Shown: piece after piece, positions 36,300-47,604 of the stretch
Position numbering within the stretch: position 1 is the first letter of the stretch
How the letters are laid out: each line of letters starts with the position of its first letter
Origin: Loxodes magnus
Lineage: Eukaryota > Ciliophora > Karyorelictea > Loxodida > Loxodidae
NCBI GenBank assembly: GCA_946699065.1
Contig: CAMPDV010000214.1
Location: 372,001-436,000 of the forward strand
Direction: 5' to 3'
DNA: 64,000 nt
The notes under the pieces: generated by a model
What the model was told of the DNA's origin: nothing
Database searches by the model: none
What the model saw: only the letters and a program-made list of their open reading frames with translations
Translations under genes and position numbers: made by a program

Positions 36300-38200
36300 G
36301 GGATCTAGATTTGGTTCATTTAGTAAAAAAGTAAGTGTCCCAAAAGCTTAAGAGACTTCAAAAGAAGGAATCATACACTACTTGATATTGGATATAAGCA
36401 CTGTAGATATAAACATTTATCTCATCTATTTTTAAATATATAACGATCTTTCCACTAATACCAACACAGTTAGTCTTATGCAGATATTGATAAGCATAAA
36501 CAGTTTAAGGTACATAAATTATTAAACTTCTTTGTTGTTAGAAGCTATTATTTTAATAGCGTAAGGTATGTTCATTCCAGTTTCTATTTTATATGTGTTA
36601 GTGATATTTTTTTGTATCTCTCCTTGCTTATTGCATAACTTCTTATTTTGATATGGTTTAGCACCTTTTTTAATACTCCTCACTATAATTATCTTGATAC
36701 TGAACTAAAATTTTGGAGCAAAACATCCACTAGCAGTTCTACCTTATTTAACATGAATTAAAATCCTCTTATACACTAACCATTTGTAACATATCCCAAA
36801 TTAATAACTTTCTTTATATGGGTTATTTATTTCAGGCTTAGAGCTCTCAAAAGCTTCTTTACTAAAAACTGTCTAAGATATCTTAAGCTCAATTAAGTAT
36901 TTAAATACTTTCTTTACACCGGAATTATTGTTTAAGTATTGGTAATATACCTTTTGAATTTTACTGATCTACTATACTTACACTAGACTATTTTACCTCA
37001 GCTTTACACTTTATTTACCATAATTAAAACTTTTAGCTTGAAAATTTATTAAAATGTGTTGAGTTCCATCAATAGATAATGCCTTACTTTTATATAGTAT
37101 AAAGTTCTTTTGTGATATGCATAAATAGAATGTAATGTAAATCCTATTATCATATTTAGCAATATTCTCTTACCTTCCGTTTTCTTTTGATTAAATAGAA
37201 TCTAAATTAGTTTCTTAAACTGTCGATTTAAATATTCCCCCATTACTTTAAGGGGTGAAGCTTTAAGTTAAAATTTACCTTTCTATTGATTTAGTTTCTA
37301 CCCCTCATAGTTGTCTCTTTTCATCTTGTCATAAATCTATTATCTCTTGAAAAAGTTTAACTAGTTTAGCTAAATTTCTAAGTAAGCTTCTTCAATCACT
37401 CTATTAAGACATTCCCTTCTCCATTAGCCAATTTAAAATCTTAGCAAGTTTTGGAAAATAATTATACTTTTATCTACTTAGAGGTATCAAATATCTGATC
37501 TAATATTATTTCATATTTCCGACTTATTTAACTTTATTTACTTACTATCTCCATTTATTGCTTTATTTACATACTTAAACATTTACTGTTTTAACCAATT
37601 TTCAAACTAGCAAGCTTTAGTTAATTTATTTCTCTTAGTGATTTTGATTTCCTTTCTATAGTAGATATTTACATAATCTGAGCCAAAGTCTTTTTCTAGT
37701 ATCAACTTCAAGTTCATATTTGCGTTAATTCTATGCCTTTACAATATTCCTATTTATCTCTCGTGACTGAATTCTTCCACTCCCTAGCATACTATCAAAT
37801 AATGCTTTCTTTCATTCTATCTTGCCTAGTATTCTTTCTTACTTGCTTATTTATCTTATAATAGAACTAGTTTACTATAATAAAGGCGTTTATTTCTTAA
37901 CTGAGGTAAATATGAATTTTATTATCGTTGAAGTGAGCTAAAAAAGGTAAAAGTTAGTACTTTAGCTTAGACAAATTCCCTAGTAGATTCCTTTTTGTTA
38001 TTCGTAGCTTTCTAGTTCTTTATTGGCTCTTTTTGGTTCTTATGAGACTCCAAAGCTTCTGCTTATTGCAAAAATAGCCATTTAACTGTGTCTCATCTTA
38101 CCTTCCTAAAATACCTTCTGAATGTATACTCCTAAATCTTGTTTTTACCTCAGTCAATTTTAGTTTTTATAGAAGCTGCTCTTGGTTGCTCTAGTTTTAG
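36300..38200 (-). CDS. Probable coding region, unknown product
   Basis: The minus strand reads well over about 1.8 kb in two frames, the switch implying at least one short intron. Examples: REFVQAKVLTFTFF near 37,940; KLAKILNWLMEKGMSQQSDW near 37,420; GRQENIAKYDNRIYITFYLC near 37,130; LSIDGTQHILINFQAKSFNY near 37,050; GMNIPYAIKIIASNNKEV near 36,550; and an aromatic end with WSLLSFWDTYFFTKW near 36,300. Lys/Gln-rich with beta-type hydrophobic patches. I could not assign a family; similarity to transposase or Argonaute folds was considered and not supported. Start and end are approximate. Confidence 0.35.
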
Positions 38201-39500
38201 TAAATATAAAGATAAGTAAAAGTCTTGGATGTAATAAAAGGAAATTGGGAGGGTTTAGTAAGGAACCTATACTTAAGAGATTTAAAACCAAACCTAAAAA
38301 GCATTCGATTAAGAAAAGCTAGCATCATAGGTAAAGGTATTAGATCTAGACTCTTTAGATAATCAAAATAAGTCACAAAGAATGCTTATAATTGCTTTCA
38401 AAACATACAGAGGGAAAGCTAAAAACATGCAGATCTACTAGATATATAATAGGGAACTTACACAGCACGTTTTGATAAATTGCTAGCAAGAAAGAAAGTA
38501 ATTTAAAGAAAGGAAAATGAAAAGGTGCAGGTAATAGAATCTGTTTATGAAGGTTATTTATTAGCCAAGTATAGTTTTAAAAGGATTTATACTCTTCAAG
38601 CAAGAGTATAGAATAAAGGTTTTTACTTATAGAGTATAACTGAAAAACTAGAGGTAAATGGTATAAGTTAAAATCATGGATGCTATGATCTATATAAAAA
38701 TAGGCATAAGAGAAAAGGTATTAACTAAGCTTAAGTTTTAAAGGTAAAAAACGCTAATTAAATTTGGATTATAGCTTAGACTATTATTCAAAACATTATA
38801 CCATAAGCATGTCTTAACATGCAAAGATAGGAATGGATATAATCATTATTACTGCTTTCTTTACTGTTAATTGGTTTAAAATGGCTTTTATAAGAAAAAT
38901 GGCTTAAATAGAGTATTTAAAAAGTATATTAGATTTATAGTTAAAAAGTGAATAATTGAAGTCATTAAAGGTTGTAAAGGCAGATGTAAGTGACTTATAG
39001 AAGAGAAGATAAAGAATGATTATGAGAGCGTTTAGAATAGAAAAACTTAACTTATAAACCAAATGAACTAGTTTAAGCTCTTTTTTAAACTAGAAAGAGA
39101 AGAAAAGAAAAGTAAAATTAGAGTCAAAATGAAATAGGAAGAGAAATACCAGAAATATCTCTATTGATAAGCTAGAACATAAAAAAACAATTAAACCAAA
39201 TAAGCTATAGCAAGAAAAGATGATACTATGCTTTGATAAAAAAGTAATAAAATCAAAATCAAAATAGATAAATATGATCCATCTCATTTAACTTCATTAA
39301 TACTAAACTAGCAACTATAAAATTAGATCTTAACTGTATATTAAAAAGGATCTGACTTAAACTATTTTCATTAGAAAATCTAGTCTAAGTAGAGTTTTAC
39401 AATATATAAAGTAGCTATTATAGTTAGGTTATATAATACACGAAGGTTTATTTCTGCTATTAATTGAGTATAAATTGAAGTTTAAAGACATTATATAAAA
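38201..39500. other. Unresolved
   Basis: Lys-rich plus-strand readings occur in parts, but no frame stays convincing. Lies between the minus-strand coding region and the CHHC zinc-finger gene. Confidence 0.3.
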
Positions 39501-39938
39501 ATGATGCATTCTGAGATGGATTATATCTAATGTCCTTTTTAAAAGAGTCATAAGGTTCCTAGAGTTAAACTCATTAGACACTTAGCTAAATGTCCTGATA
39601 AACTGTAGAATCAACATTTGTTCGAGTGCTGTCCTTTCAACTCTACTCATTGGGTCAAGAAAGGAACTCTTAATTAGCATAAAAGCAGCTGCAAAGATAA
39701 CTACGATAAAGGCTCTTGGAAAGTCTAAACTGTCTAAACAAAATGAGAGAGCTAAGTTACAAATGAATGGCAAGAAGTAGAGGAAGAAGTAAAGAGAAAA
39801 GAAGAGCAGGAGCAAATAAAGCAATCATAAGTAAAGCAAACTTAGGGAAAGCAAAGTCAAAACTCAAATAAGATAGATTTTGATTAGATGTGGAAGAATT
39901 TTCAGCAAGGGGGTTAGAATCAGAAGGGGAAAAAATGA
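39501..39938 (+). CDS. GTSF1/U11-48K-like double CHHC zinc-finger protein, 145 aa
   Basis: Single exon from ATG at 39501 to TGA at 39,936. Two CHHC fingers in tandem: YIQCPFQKSHKVPRVKLIRH then LAKCP, and CCPFNSTHWVKKGTLNQHKS then SCKD; each has Cys-X5-His-X9-10-His-X3-Cys spacing. A Glu/Lys/Gln-rich tail follows. This finger pair defines the gametocyte-specific factor 1 and U11-48K families. GTSF1 proteins partner with Piwi proteins in small-RNA silencing in animals and have been tied to genome rearrangement in other ciliates; U11-48K binds the 5' splice site in the minor spliceosome. The 145-aa length and two adjacent fingers near the N-terminus favour GTSF1. Two in-frame TGA read as Trp or end: TKWESQ near 39,740 is internal. 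Confidence 0.85.
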
Positions 39939-41128
39939 AATCTTTTGCATGTATAAAAACTTTTATTTTGAGATTCTTTGATTTTTACTTTTCTCAACTA
40001 AACGCTTTTTGACATCTTTAATCAATTTCTTTTAATAACTAAAAACCCTTTTTAATAAAATCATGACTAATAAACGAATTTAAATGCCTTCTTTAATCTG
40101 AGTTCTAAATCCAAAAGGTGATCTTAAGTATGATTAGCAGCATGAAATAAAATCGCAAGGAGAATAGTCTGAGTCTCTTATGTAGCTGAATATTCCCTTC
40201 ATTCATATTTGTATACTATTAGTCATAACTTTGAGGTTTATCTCTTATTTAATTTATAAAAGCTGTTTACCGTAGAATCTAATATCGTTATTTAAACTAC
40301 ACTGGAATTGACATTCAGCTCAAACTTATCAAGTATAACCTTTCTAACGTTTTGTTTAACTAAATATAGAAGCAGCCATTTTATTGAATATGAAGACTAT
40401 TTGTTATGCACTTCAGCTATGCAAATATTTATCCTACTTATATAAAAAGCTTGGATATCATACAAATAGAGATGAAAGGATATCTCAGATCTAAAGCCAA
40501 AAGCTACTAAATTAATATCCTTAAAGATTTAATTATCATAATGACCTTGTTCTCACTATGGTATATGTTGAGCTTACGGAAGTAGACTAACGAAACAACT
40601 TTGGCTCATAAAGAAAGGAGCAAAAATATATTCCTTTAACAGATCAAAAATTCAGAAACATCTCCAAGAATAGTTACTTTATATCTTTTCATTTCAGGAA
40701 TATATCCCCAACATTTGCATATATACTTATATAAAATTTATATCTGACATTTTGATTCTTCTTACCAAAAAACTTGATTTATATAGCCAAAAGATTTTGA
40801 TACTTTTAATTAAAATGTCCAAAGTTTGATAATTAATCATCATGAAACTTTTAATATGATTACTCTCTTTTTCTCCTTTACAAAGTTTCTAGAGTATAAT
40901 ATACCAACTAATAGCATGCTAAGTCAGCAGATTAAAATAGCTATTCATCATTAACTTATCAGTCCTGTACTTAGTCACTAAGTTGTAATATCAACTACTA
41001 AGCATTTCATTTAAAATCTGACTGACTATGAAATTAACCCATAATCTTAGCTTGGTGCTTTTAGATCGTATTAAACATAGCTTAATATCAAAATTAAACT
41101 AAATCACTAAAACAGCTTTCTGTTAAAA
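39939..41128. other. Unresolved
   Basis: AT-rich, no recognised gene. It separates the CHHC gene from the membrane-sensor gene. Confidence 0.4.
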
Positions 41129-42420
41129 ATGTCATGTCCTAGGAAAGATACAGAGGATAATAAAAACCTAAGCTAAAAGGAAATTTGGGAAAATATTTAG
41201 CAAAGAGAGATTAATTGAACTACAGTGCTACTGTCCTTTATTTAGATATCTACGCTACTTGTTTGAATCTTGGATAACTTATCTGATGACGAAGTAGGAG
41301 AATTTTCTCAGTAAATACTAGTTTAGTTCTTTCTGTCGATAGGCTATTATAAGATGCTAAAGGCATTTGTAAAGGAGCTTAGAAAGACTCAGCTGATTAT
41401 AATAGTGATCTCCTTTGGGGTATAATCGTATCTCAGCTTCCAGTATAACATTGAGCTGTGGCTTTAATTAATTAACTTCAAGATCTTGTTTCCTATCTTT
41501 GGCAATATGGTGATTTAGCAACTTCACTTATAGATACTAGCTGACTCTATAAATACCGTGATTTTATGCTATCATTTCATATTCTGTAAGGCTTCTTATC
41601 TGCTTAACTTATATAACATTATATCTGCCTAGGTTATTACCTGGATTATTATACTCACTAAGCACAGGCAGAGACTAAAGCAGCTGGCTAGAAAGAAGAA
41701 TCAAGAGCTGAGACAATAGTACGAGCTAAGTGAGATAGGAATAATAACAATTCAAAACTTCAACCTGCAATATAGAAATGAAGCCATTAGCCTTATATTT
41801 GGAAATAAACTACAGAAGGAGTTCCCAAGGCTTAGGTACTACAAAAAGAATATAAAGAGCAAGATGGAAAACACGGTTTATGATGATATTATAGAGCTAA
41901 AGGTTAGAGACAAAAACAAGTTAATTAAAATGGGGAAAACTATCTATAAAAATAAGAAGGTTAGCTAGCTGTTTTTCTTCAAAGTTTATGCTAAGTACAT
42001 TCAAGCTACTAATACCTATGTTGTTTTCTTGAGAAACATTACAGCTAAGTATAAGAAGTACAAGATACTGCCAAAAATTCCATTAAAGTTTAGAGAAATA
42101 TAAAGTCCAGAAAGCTCCAGCATTTTAAAAAGGAGAAATATGAGTAACTTGAGCTAAAGTAGGTATAGTGTAGATTCCGAAATTTCAGAATGTAGTATCT
42201 AGTCAGAAAATATCTATAGATTGAACTAAATGACTCCAAGTCTTGATATGGGGTAGATAATTGACTTACTGAACGAAGAAATATAATAAGAGAAAAATTA
42301 ATTTGATGAGTTTAGAGATCCTGAAGAAAATGAAGATGTTTAAGACTATATTGAAAAAGGAGGAGACATGATAGAAGAGGAAAATGAAAATTAACTCAAC
42401 CTTATATCTTATAAATCACA
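41129..42420 (+). CDS. Multi-pass membrane protein with PAS-like cytosolic part (sensor-type)
   Basis: ATG at 41129 begins MSCPRKDTEDNKNLSQKEIW. Residues about 30-185 contain five to six hydrophobic helices (TVLLSFIQISTLLVWIL; ILVQFFLSIGYYKML; TQLIIIVISFGVQSYLSF; INTVILCYHFIFCKASYLL; VITWIIIL). A basic linker helix (KQLARKKNQELRQQYELSEI) leads to a PAS-like segment (GIITIQNFNLQYRNEAISLI) and an acidic tail. This layout is that of ciliate membrane sensors such as hybrid histidine kinases. No H-box or ATP-binding motif was found in this frame. Coding in a third frame at about 42,540-42,780 (GMNSLIDYEGITPKQSFSLC) may be a further exon holding part of a kinase region. The end is therefore uncertain. 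Confidence 0.6.
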
Positions 42421-42872
42421 TAAGTAATATTAATAATCAAGCTTCTTATTAAAAATCTCTTAAGGTTCAGATCATCTAAGCAAGCAATCTCTATTATTTT
42501 TAATTTTTGAATTAAAAATAAAAAAGAACTTAAGCTCCTTCTATAGGACTTAGTATTATAGATGGAGATCGAAAAATTTAAGTTGTAAAACGGAGCTTAA
42601 AAGGTATGAATAGCCTGATTGATTATGAAGGAATAACTCCTAAATAGTCCTTTAGTCTGTGTATAAGCGAGAAATAGTAATGCCACTACTTATTTTATAA
42701 CCCTCAATATTATATAGTCATTTCATGCGTAAAGCTTGGGATAAGAATGAGATCTTTGCTAGATCAATGAAGTTTCGGACTATTTTGAAGGTATAAAAAA
42801 GTGCTTTTTCTTTATCATCACTCAGTCACTTACTTGACTCTTTATATAAACTAAAGTTAAAGAGTTATAATA

Positions 42873-43676
42873 ATGATTATAATTAAAGAAGCTTATGATA
42901 AAAAAATGGCAGAAGGTCTCAGGAAGGGCTTTTTTCCAGCTCCATAGAAAAAGGAAAAAAAACCAGAGACTTCTAATTCTTCTCCTACCACGTCTTCTTT
43001 AATAATATAATAATTTTCTTAGGCTCTTTAACCCCCAAATTTAGAAAAATAAAGATAATCTTAAATTGAATAAGAAATTAAATCAACAGAAACTGACTAA
43101 AGCAAGCGAGACTTTCTACTCCCATAGCCACGATCAAGCAACTACATGAAAAGTGGTAACTAAAAAATAATGTAGAAATAGAAAAATGATGAATAGCTAA
43201 TAATAGAATAACTTATGAAATCTATCCGTAACCTATAAGAAGAAGTTTAAATATTAAAGAAAGAAAACCAAAAATTACTATAGAAAAGTTAAAACAATGA
43301 AGAAAGATTAATGAAACAGGAAATCGAAGTGAAACTTTTGGGAGAAAAAAGAATTTAACCTTAAACTTTAGCTGAAAATAAAATGGAACTAGAATACACA
43401 AAACCCTTAGAGATAACTCCTCCCAGAAGGATCGTCAAGCTGTGCTACCTGTGCAAATCAAAATTCCACACATACAAGAGATGCAAGATATATTTGGATA
43501 AACAGAGAAGAAACAGTGAAGAGATTTGGAGAGAACTTTCAAGAATTTATGTAGACAAGGATGGAAGAATATTTAGAAGGAGGCTTTTTCAAGGGAGTGC
43601 CAGAACTCCAAAAAAACTGGGAGTCCCGAACTTTTATTTTAAACCTCAAGGAACGAACTCTGGAGGTATGTATTGA
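42873..43676 (+). CDS. Zinc-knuckle (CCHC) protein, 267 aa
   Basis: ATG at 42873 (another in frame at 42906, MAEGLRKGFFPAP) to TGA at 43,674. The middle is Gln/Ser-rich and charged with a coiled coil (IRNLQEEVQILKKENQKLLQ). A single zinc knuckle CYLCKSKFHTYKRC (C-X2-C-X4-H-X4-C) near residue 190 is followed by a basic segment (RIFRRRLFQ) and the end GTNSGGMY. Such knuckles bind RNA or single-stranded DNA. The motif TTAAAGAAGCTTAT occurs both at its start (about 42,884) and just after its end (about 43,737), a small direct repeat of unknown meaning. The C-terminal 97 codons lack TAA, TAG and TGA, unlike the N-terminal half. Confidence 0.7.
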
Positions 43677-43720
43677 AGGGGTTTAAAATCCCCGGAGATA
43701 CGAACACTTTAATTTAGTAT

Positions 43721-43739
43721 ATTATTATTATTATTATTA
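43721..43739. repeat. (ATT)n microsatellite
   Basis: About six ATT units in the spacer after the zinc-knuckle gene. Confidence 0.9.
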
Positions 43740-43740
43740 A

Positions 43741-44680
43741 AGAAGCTTATAAATTACTGGAAATTAAACTTAAATTTGTCTCTAAAGTTTATAATATTGG
43801 TAGAGTCTTTCAGTCTAAGCAAAATCAAGGAATATGGTTAAATGATTTCTCAGCTGAGAAAATTGCTACGATTGCATGACTGATTTTACGGTCTTTAATG
43901 AATAATTCAATTCATAAAATTTTGGTTCAAATTGAATAATTTTTTTTCCTTTTAGACTTTTTAACTAAATTCAAGTTTTTAAAACTTGTCAAAGAAGGTT
44001 GAAGTTAATATTAAAGCCTAAAGGTATAACTTCTTGATGCTCTTAAGTTATAATTTTCAATCTCAGATCAATAGCTTGATTAAAGTCTATTGCAGCTATT
44101 TAAAATGAAGTACTGATTCTTACTTTAAACATAGTACTTGTTACTCTTACGTATGATAAGAATATACTTTCCTTTCTTCTAAATATAACCAATCACCTCT
44201 TCTATTGTATCAAGCATTTATTTTCCTAGTTAAATGTTATGTTTTACCAGCATTATTACATATACCTTGTTTACTAAGTTTAATTACAACTGAAAATACT
44301 TGAGTAAGACTTTACTGATTATACTAATATTTTTCATTTCCTTTTACCTTTTGAGAGTAAATCTCGCTGAGTTACTATTTTAAAACATAACCAGCTAAGA
44401 TATAACTATCCTATGCAAATTCTTCCTTTTCCTTTCTCTTTTTTGCTTAGCATCATTTGATATCCTAAGCTTTAGCTTAACTCTTGATTATACACCTATA
44501 TCATCTATAGCATTAAAAAAGCCAAAACTGGATAATTTGGACTAAGGATCTATTGAGATTAGAAGTAGACAAATTGCTTATATTTAGATCAAAATAAGGA
44601 TGACAACCCTTAACTAGTAAGGTAGGTTCTAGCTGTTTTAATAAGTTAGGCAAAAAAAAGAGTTAAGAATATAAATAAAA
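43741..44680. other. Intergenic, unresolved
   Basis: AT-rich spacer before the UBA-RBR gene. No gene recognised. Confidence 0.45.
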
Positions 44681-46586
44681 ATGCAGCAAGAATACTCCCA
44701 ACACATATTCGTTTCTACAGAAAACGAAGAAAACACAGATTTTCGTTTCATGTAGAAGCTTCAGAATAAAACGGACTAGTCTTTGATTAAAAATGAGACA
44801 TGGATTGGGGATAAATTTGCGCTTGATGTAAGTCTTTTATTTTAGTAATAGTGGAATGATATAATTAACGCTAATTAGGAAGAGTAGTCTTCAAAAATTT
44901 AAGCTCTGTAGGAAAGGAGCAGAGAATAAAAATCTTTCTAGGATGTTTCATTTAGTGGTAAAGTTAAGTCTTCTAATGGTAGTTAATGAGACGTAAGGAA
45001 TGAGGGTATAATGGTAAGAACGTTAAATTATTTCAACGAAACGCCTAAAAATGAATAGAGCTAATAGGAATAATAGAATTCAAGTTTCTCTATCGAATAC
45101 CAAGAAATCCCAAATATGCTGCTTATAAATAATATCGTAAAAATGGGCTTTGAAGCTTAAAAAGTGAGACTAGCTGTTGAGTTATCTGAGTCAAAATAAA
45201 CTGAACAAATTATGAGCTTTTTAATAAAGGAAGCTGACGGTTGAGCTCATCCTTTCTTACCTAATACCTTCAATAAAAGACTTTGCCTGATATGCTAAGA
45301 ACCATTAGAAGAGCATATTGAGTATATATTAAGTGGAGGCTAAGATTAATTTAAAGTAGATACTGAATTATTAATGAAGAAGTATGAAGATTTTTTAGCC
45401 AAGTAAAATGAAATGAACCTGAAGCTGATAAAGTAATAAAAGAGCTAAGGTATTAAACAAAGAAATAGGCAAGGGAAATAGAAGCTAGACGTTTGCTCTA
45501 TTTGCTATTTCTCTTTTCAAACAGACTTAAACGAGATATATAAGCATCAATCATGCTAATAGCATATTTTTTGCTAAATATGCATACAAACTTTCCTTCA
45601 CTCTAGAATTCTAGAGGCTAAAGTACTGGAAATAAAATGTCCTACTTAAGGCTGCTCTACGATTTATACAGATTAAGAAATTTAGAGTTTGGTATCTCCA
45701 GTAATGTACGAGAAATTTAAGAAATTTAAAAGGAGAAGTGAGGTAGAAAAAATTCCTTATGCTAGATGATGTCCTCAGCCTGAGTGCGATACTTACACAA
45801 TAGGCCAAGAGGGAGTTTAAAAGGTGGTTTGTGAAAAGTGCTGTAAGTATTAAAATCTTTAGAATTCGAATTTTGCTTCAAATGTGGAAATAAATATCAT
45901 CCAAAAAAAACTTGCGAGCAAATTATGGATCAAGAATTCAAAGGATACGCGAAACGAGCTGATGTTCAAAATTGTCCTAATTGTCATTTTAAAATCGAAA
46001 AATTGGAAGGATGTAATCACATGACATGCTCAAGATGCGATTATTAATTTTGCTGACTTTGCAAAGGAAAATATTATAGTGGTCATTTCAACCCTTTAAA
46101 TCCTCTTGGATGTCCAGGAAAGTAATTTGGAGGTATTATATTCTAATTATAGAATTCGGGGGTGGGCTTGTGTAATCAAAACTAATTAGACTATGCTAAA
46201 AAGTTTTAGCTTTATTAAAGCTAATTTTTATCATATTAATCGCACCTTTTGTCTTATTTTTTTTCCCTGTTGCTTACATGCTAAATGCATACTATAAAGA
46301 CTATTCATATAGAGCGCATGTTTGTGTCAGGATATTTTGCTACATTGGTATAACAATAATAGGACTTCTTCTGACTCCCTTTATCCACCTACTATTGATA
46401 TTTATGCTTCTATTCTACATAATTATTTTATGTTGCTGCTAGATACCAAGGTAAATAAGGAAAAGAAGGTTTATAAGAAGGCTTAGAAATGAGATAGGGA
46501 GAGAGCTATAGCTGGCAAATGAAGAGATATAGGTAATTAATAGAGATGAAGGCCCTGTTATTCCTTAGACTGTTATAGAAATTTGA
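44681..46586 (+). CDS. UBA - RBR E3 ubiquitin ligase with two C-terminal TM helices, 621 aa
   Basis: ATG at 44681 to TGA at 46,584, with two 20-nt introns (45,843-45,862 and 46,133-46,152); removing both keeps the frame. Residues about 145-190 form a UBA domain (NMLLINNIVKMGFEAQKVRL). RING1 starts at VCSICYFSF near 271, IBR has RWCPQPECDT and FEFCFKCGNKYH, and RING2 is canonical: NCPNCHFKIEKLEGCNHMTC, catalytic Cys in GCNHM, then FCWLCKGKYY. Two hydrophobic helices follow (LIFIILIAPFVLFFFPVAYM; IGITIIGLLLTPFIHLLLIF), then a basic tail. This is the RNF19-like layout of a membrane-anchored RBR. The Trp of FCWLC is TGA (46,054-46,056). It is less related to the otubain-RBR genes than those are to one another. 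Confidence 0.93.
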
Positions 46587-46897
46587 TATACCTTTTGATT
46601 TTAATTTCAATTAGTATTTAACTTGTAGACTAATAAGCTTCTAATAATGCCTATTTATGAATAGCCTTATTTATTTCAGTAGATTAAGGGATATAAGTGA
46701 GGGATTAGGAGATGTGAAATAGCTAGTGTAAGAAACTAGGTATTATATGCTAACTTAGTTGTTACATAGAGGTTACTTTGGAAAATTTTACTAAAGGTAT
46801 AAGTAAGCTATATGGAAAGTCTTAGAAATCGTTTTAATTTACTGAAAGACTTCTCTTAAGCCCATTCATTAATTTCTATTCTATTCTCTAACTTTAA

Positions 46898-46920
46898 GAT
46901 AGATAGATAGATAGATAGAT
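46898..46920. repeat. (GATA)n microsatellite
   Basis: Five to six perfect GATA units in the spacer after the UBA-RBR gene. Confidence 0.9.
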
Positions 46921-47089
46921 ATATAGCACTGAAAAGGCTATATACACTTTATCAAGCATTCGCTTGCTAATTTTAAGTTTATTTTCGTTAAATTATTTTG
47001 AGCTCAGATCCCTTTACTTTTTCAGTTATTCTATATAAAAGCTTCATATTCTTCAGTATTAATTAGGTGGTTAGACTTTTAATTATCCT

Positions 47090-47604
47090 ATGAGTAAAGA
47101 TGTCAATTTTATTAGTGAAGGAGATATCCATAAAGCTTCTTAGCTTAACTCTGGTATGCTTCGCTACCTCCATTAAATACTATTTTTGGCTTTCATTCGA
47201 AAGCCTTAGTATCATTTTCTAGTTATTAGGCTAATGAAAATTACAGCCAAATCTTCCCAACAGTGAGAAATATACAAGCTGGTAACAAAGTCTATCAAGC
47301 TAATTATAATAAAAGTATAAAACTTATCGCAGACATATAAAAAAGACAGTAGCATAAAGGCTAATCTTATGTATAGACTTTAGTCTAATCAAGAGTTGTA
47401 AGTATAGGATCTATTTTAAATCAAGGCTAAGATATTTAGACTAATTATACTAGTAAATAGTAAAGCAACTTTCTTAATAGTCAGATTACTGTAAATTCTT
47501 TAATGGAGAGTATTAAAGATTGGTCAATTTAATCTATCTATCTTCATGATAATACTAAGCAGTCAAGATTCATTCTAGACGATGATTTTCGTTTATGCTC
47601 ATGA
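47090..47604 (+). CDS. Probable Gln/Asn/Ser-rich protein, unknown
   Basis: A plus frame from about 47,190 reads NENYSQIFPTVRNIQAGNKV, then NQGQDIQTNYTSKQQSNFLN and ends DDDFRLCS at TGA 47,602. A likely start is ATG at 47090 (MSKDVNFISEGDIHKASQLN), in a frame that joins the later one only through an intron whose length leaves remainder 2 on division by 3; several GT..AG pairs fit. No domain was recognised. Confidence 0.42.

Noticed and set aside
36250-36500. Apparent PIWI-domain C-terminus beside the GTSF1-like gene
   Set aside because: The resemblance came from joining two frames through a misread base. In the correct reading the segments are not in one frame and no catalytic Asp-Asp-His pattern is present.
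36300-38200. Minus-strand coding region as a transposase
   Set aside because: A few fragments (LSIDGTQH; LKIDE) recall DDE-type motifs, but they are not followed by the expected spacing or further motifs.
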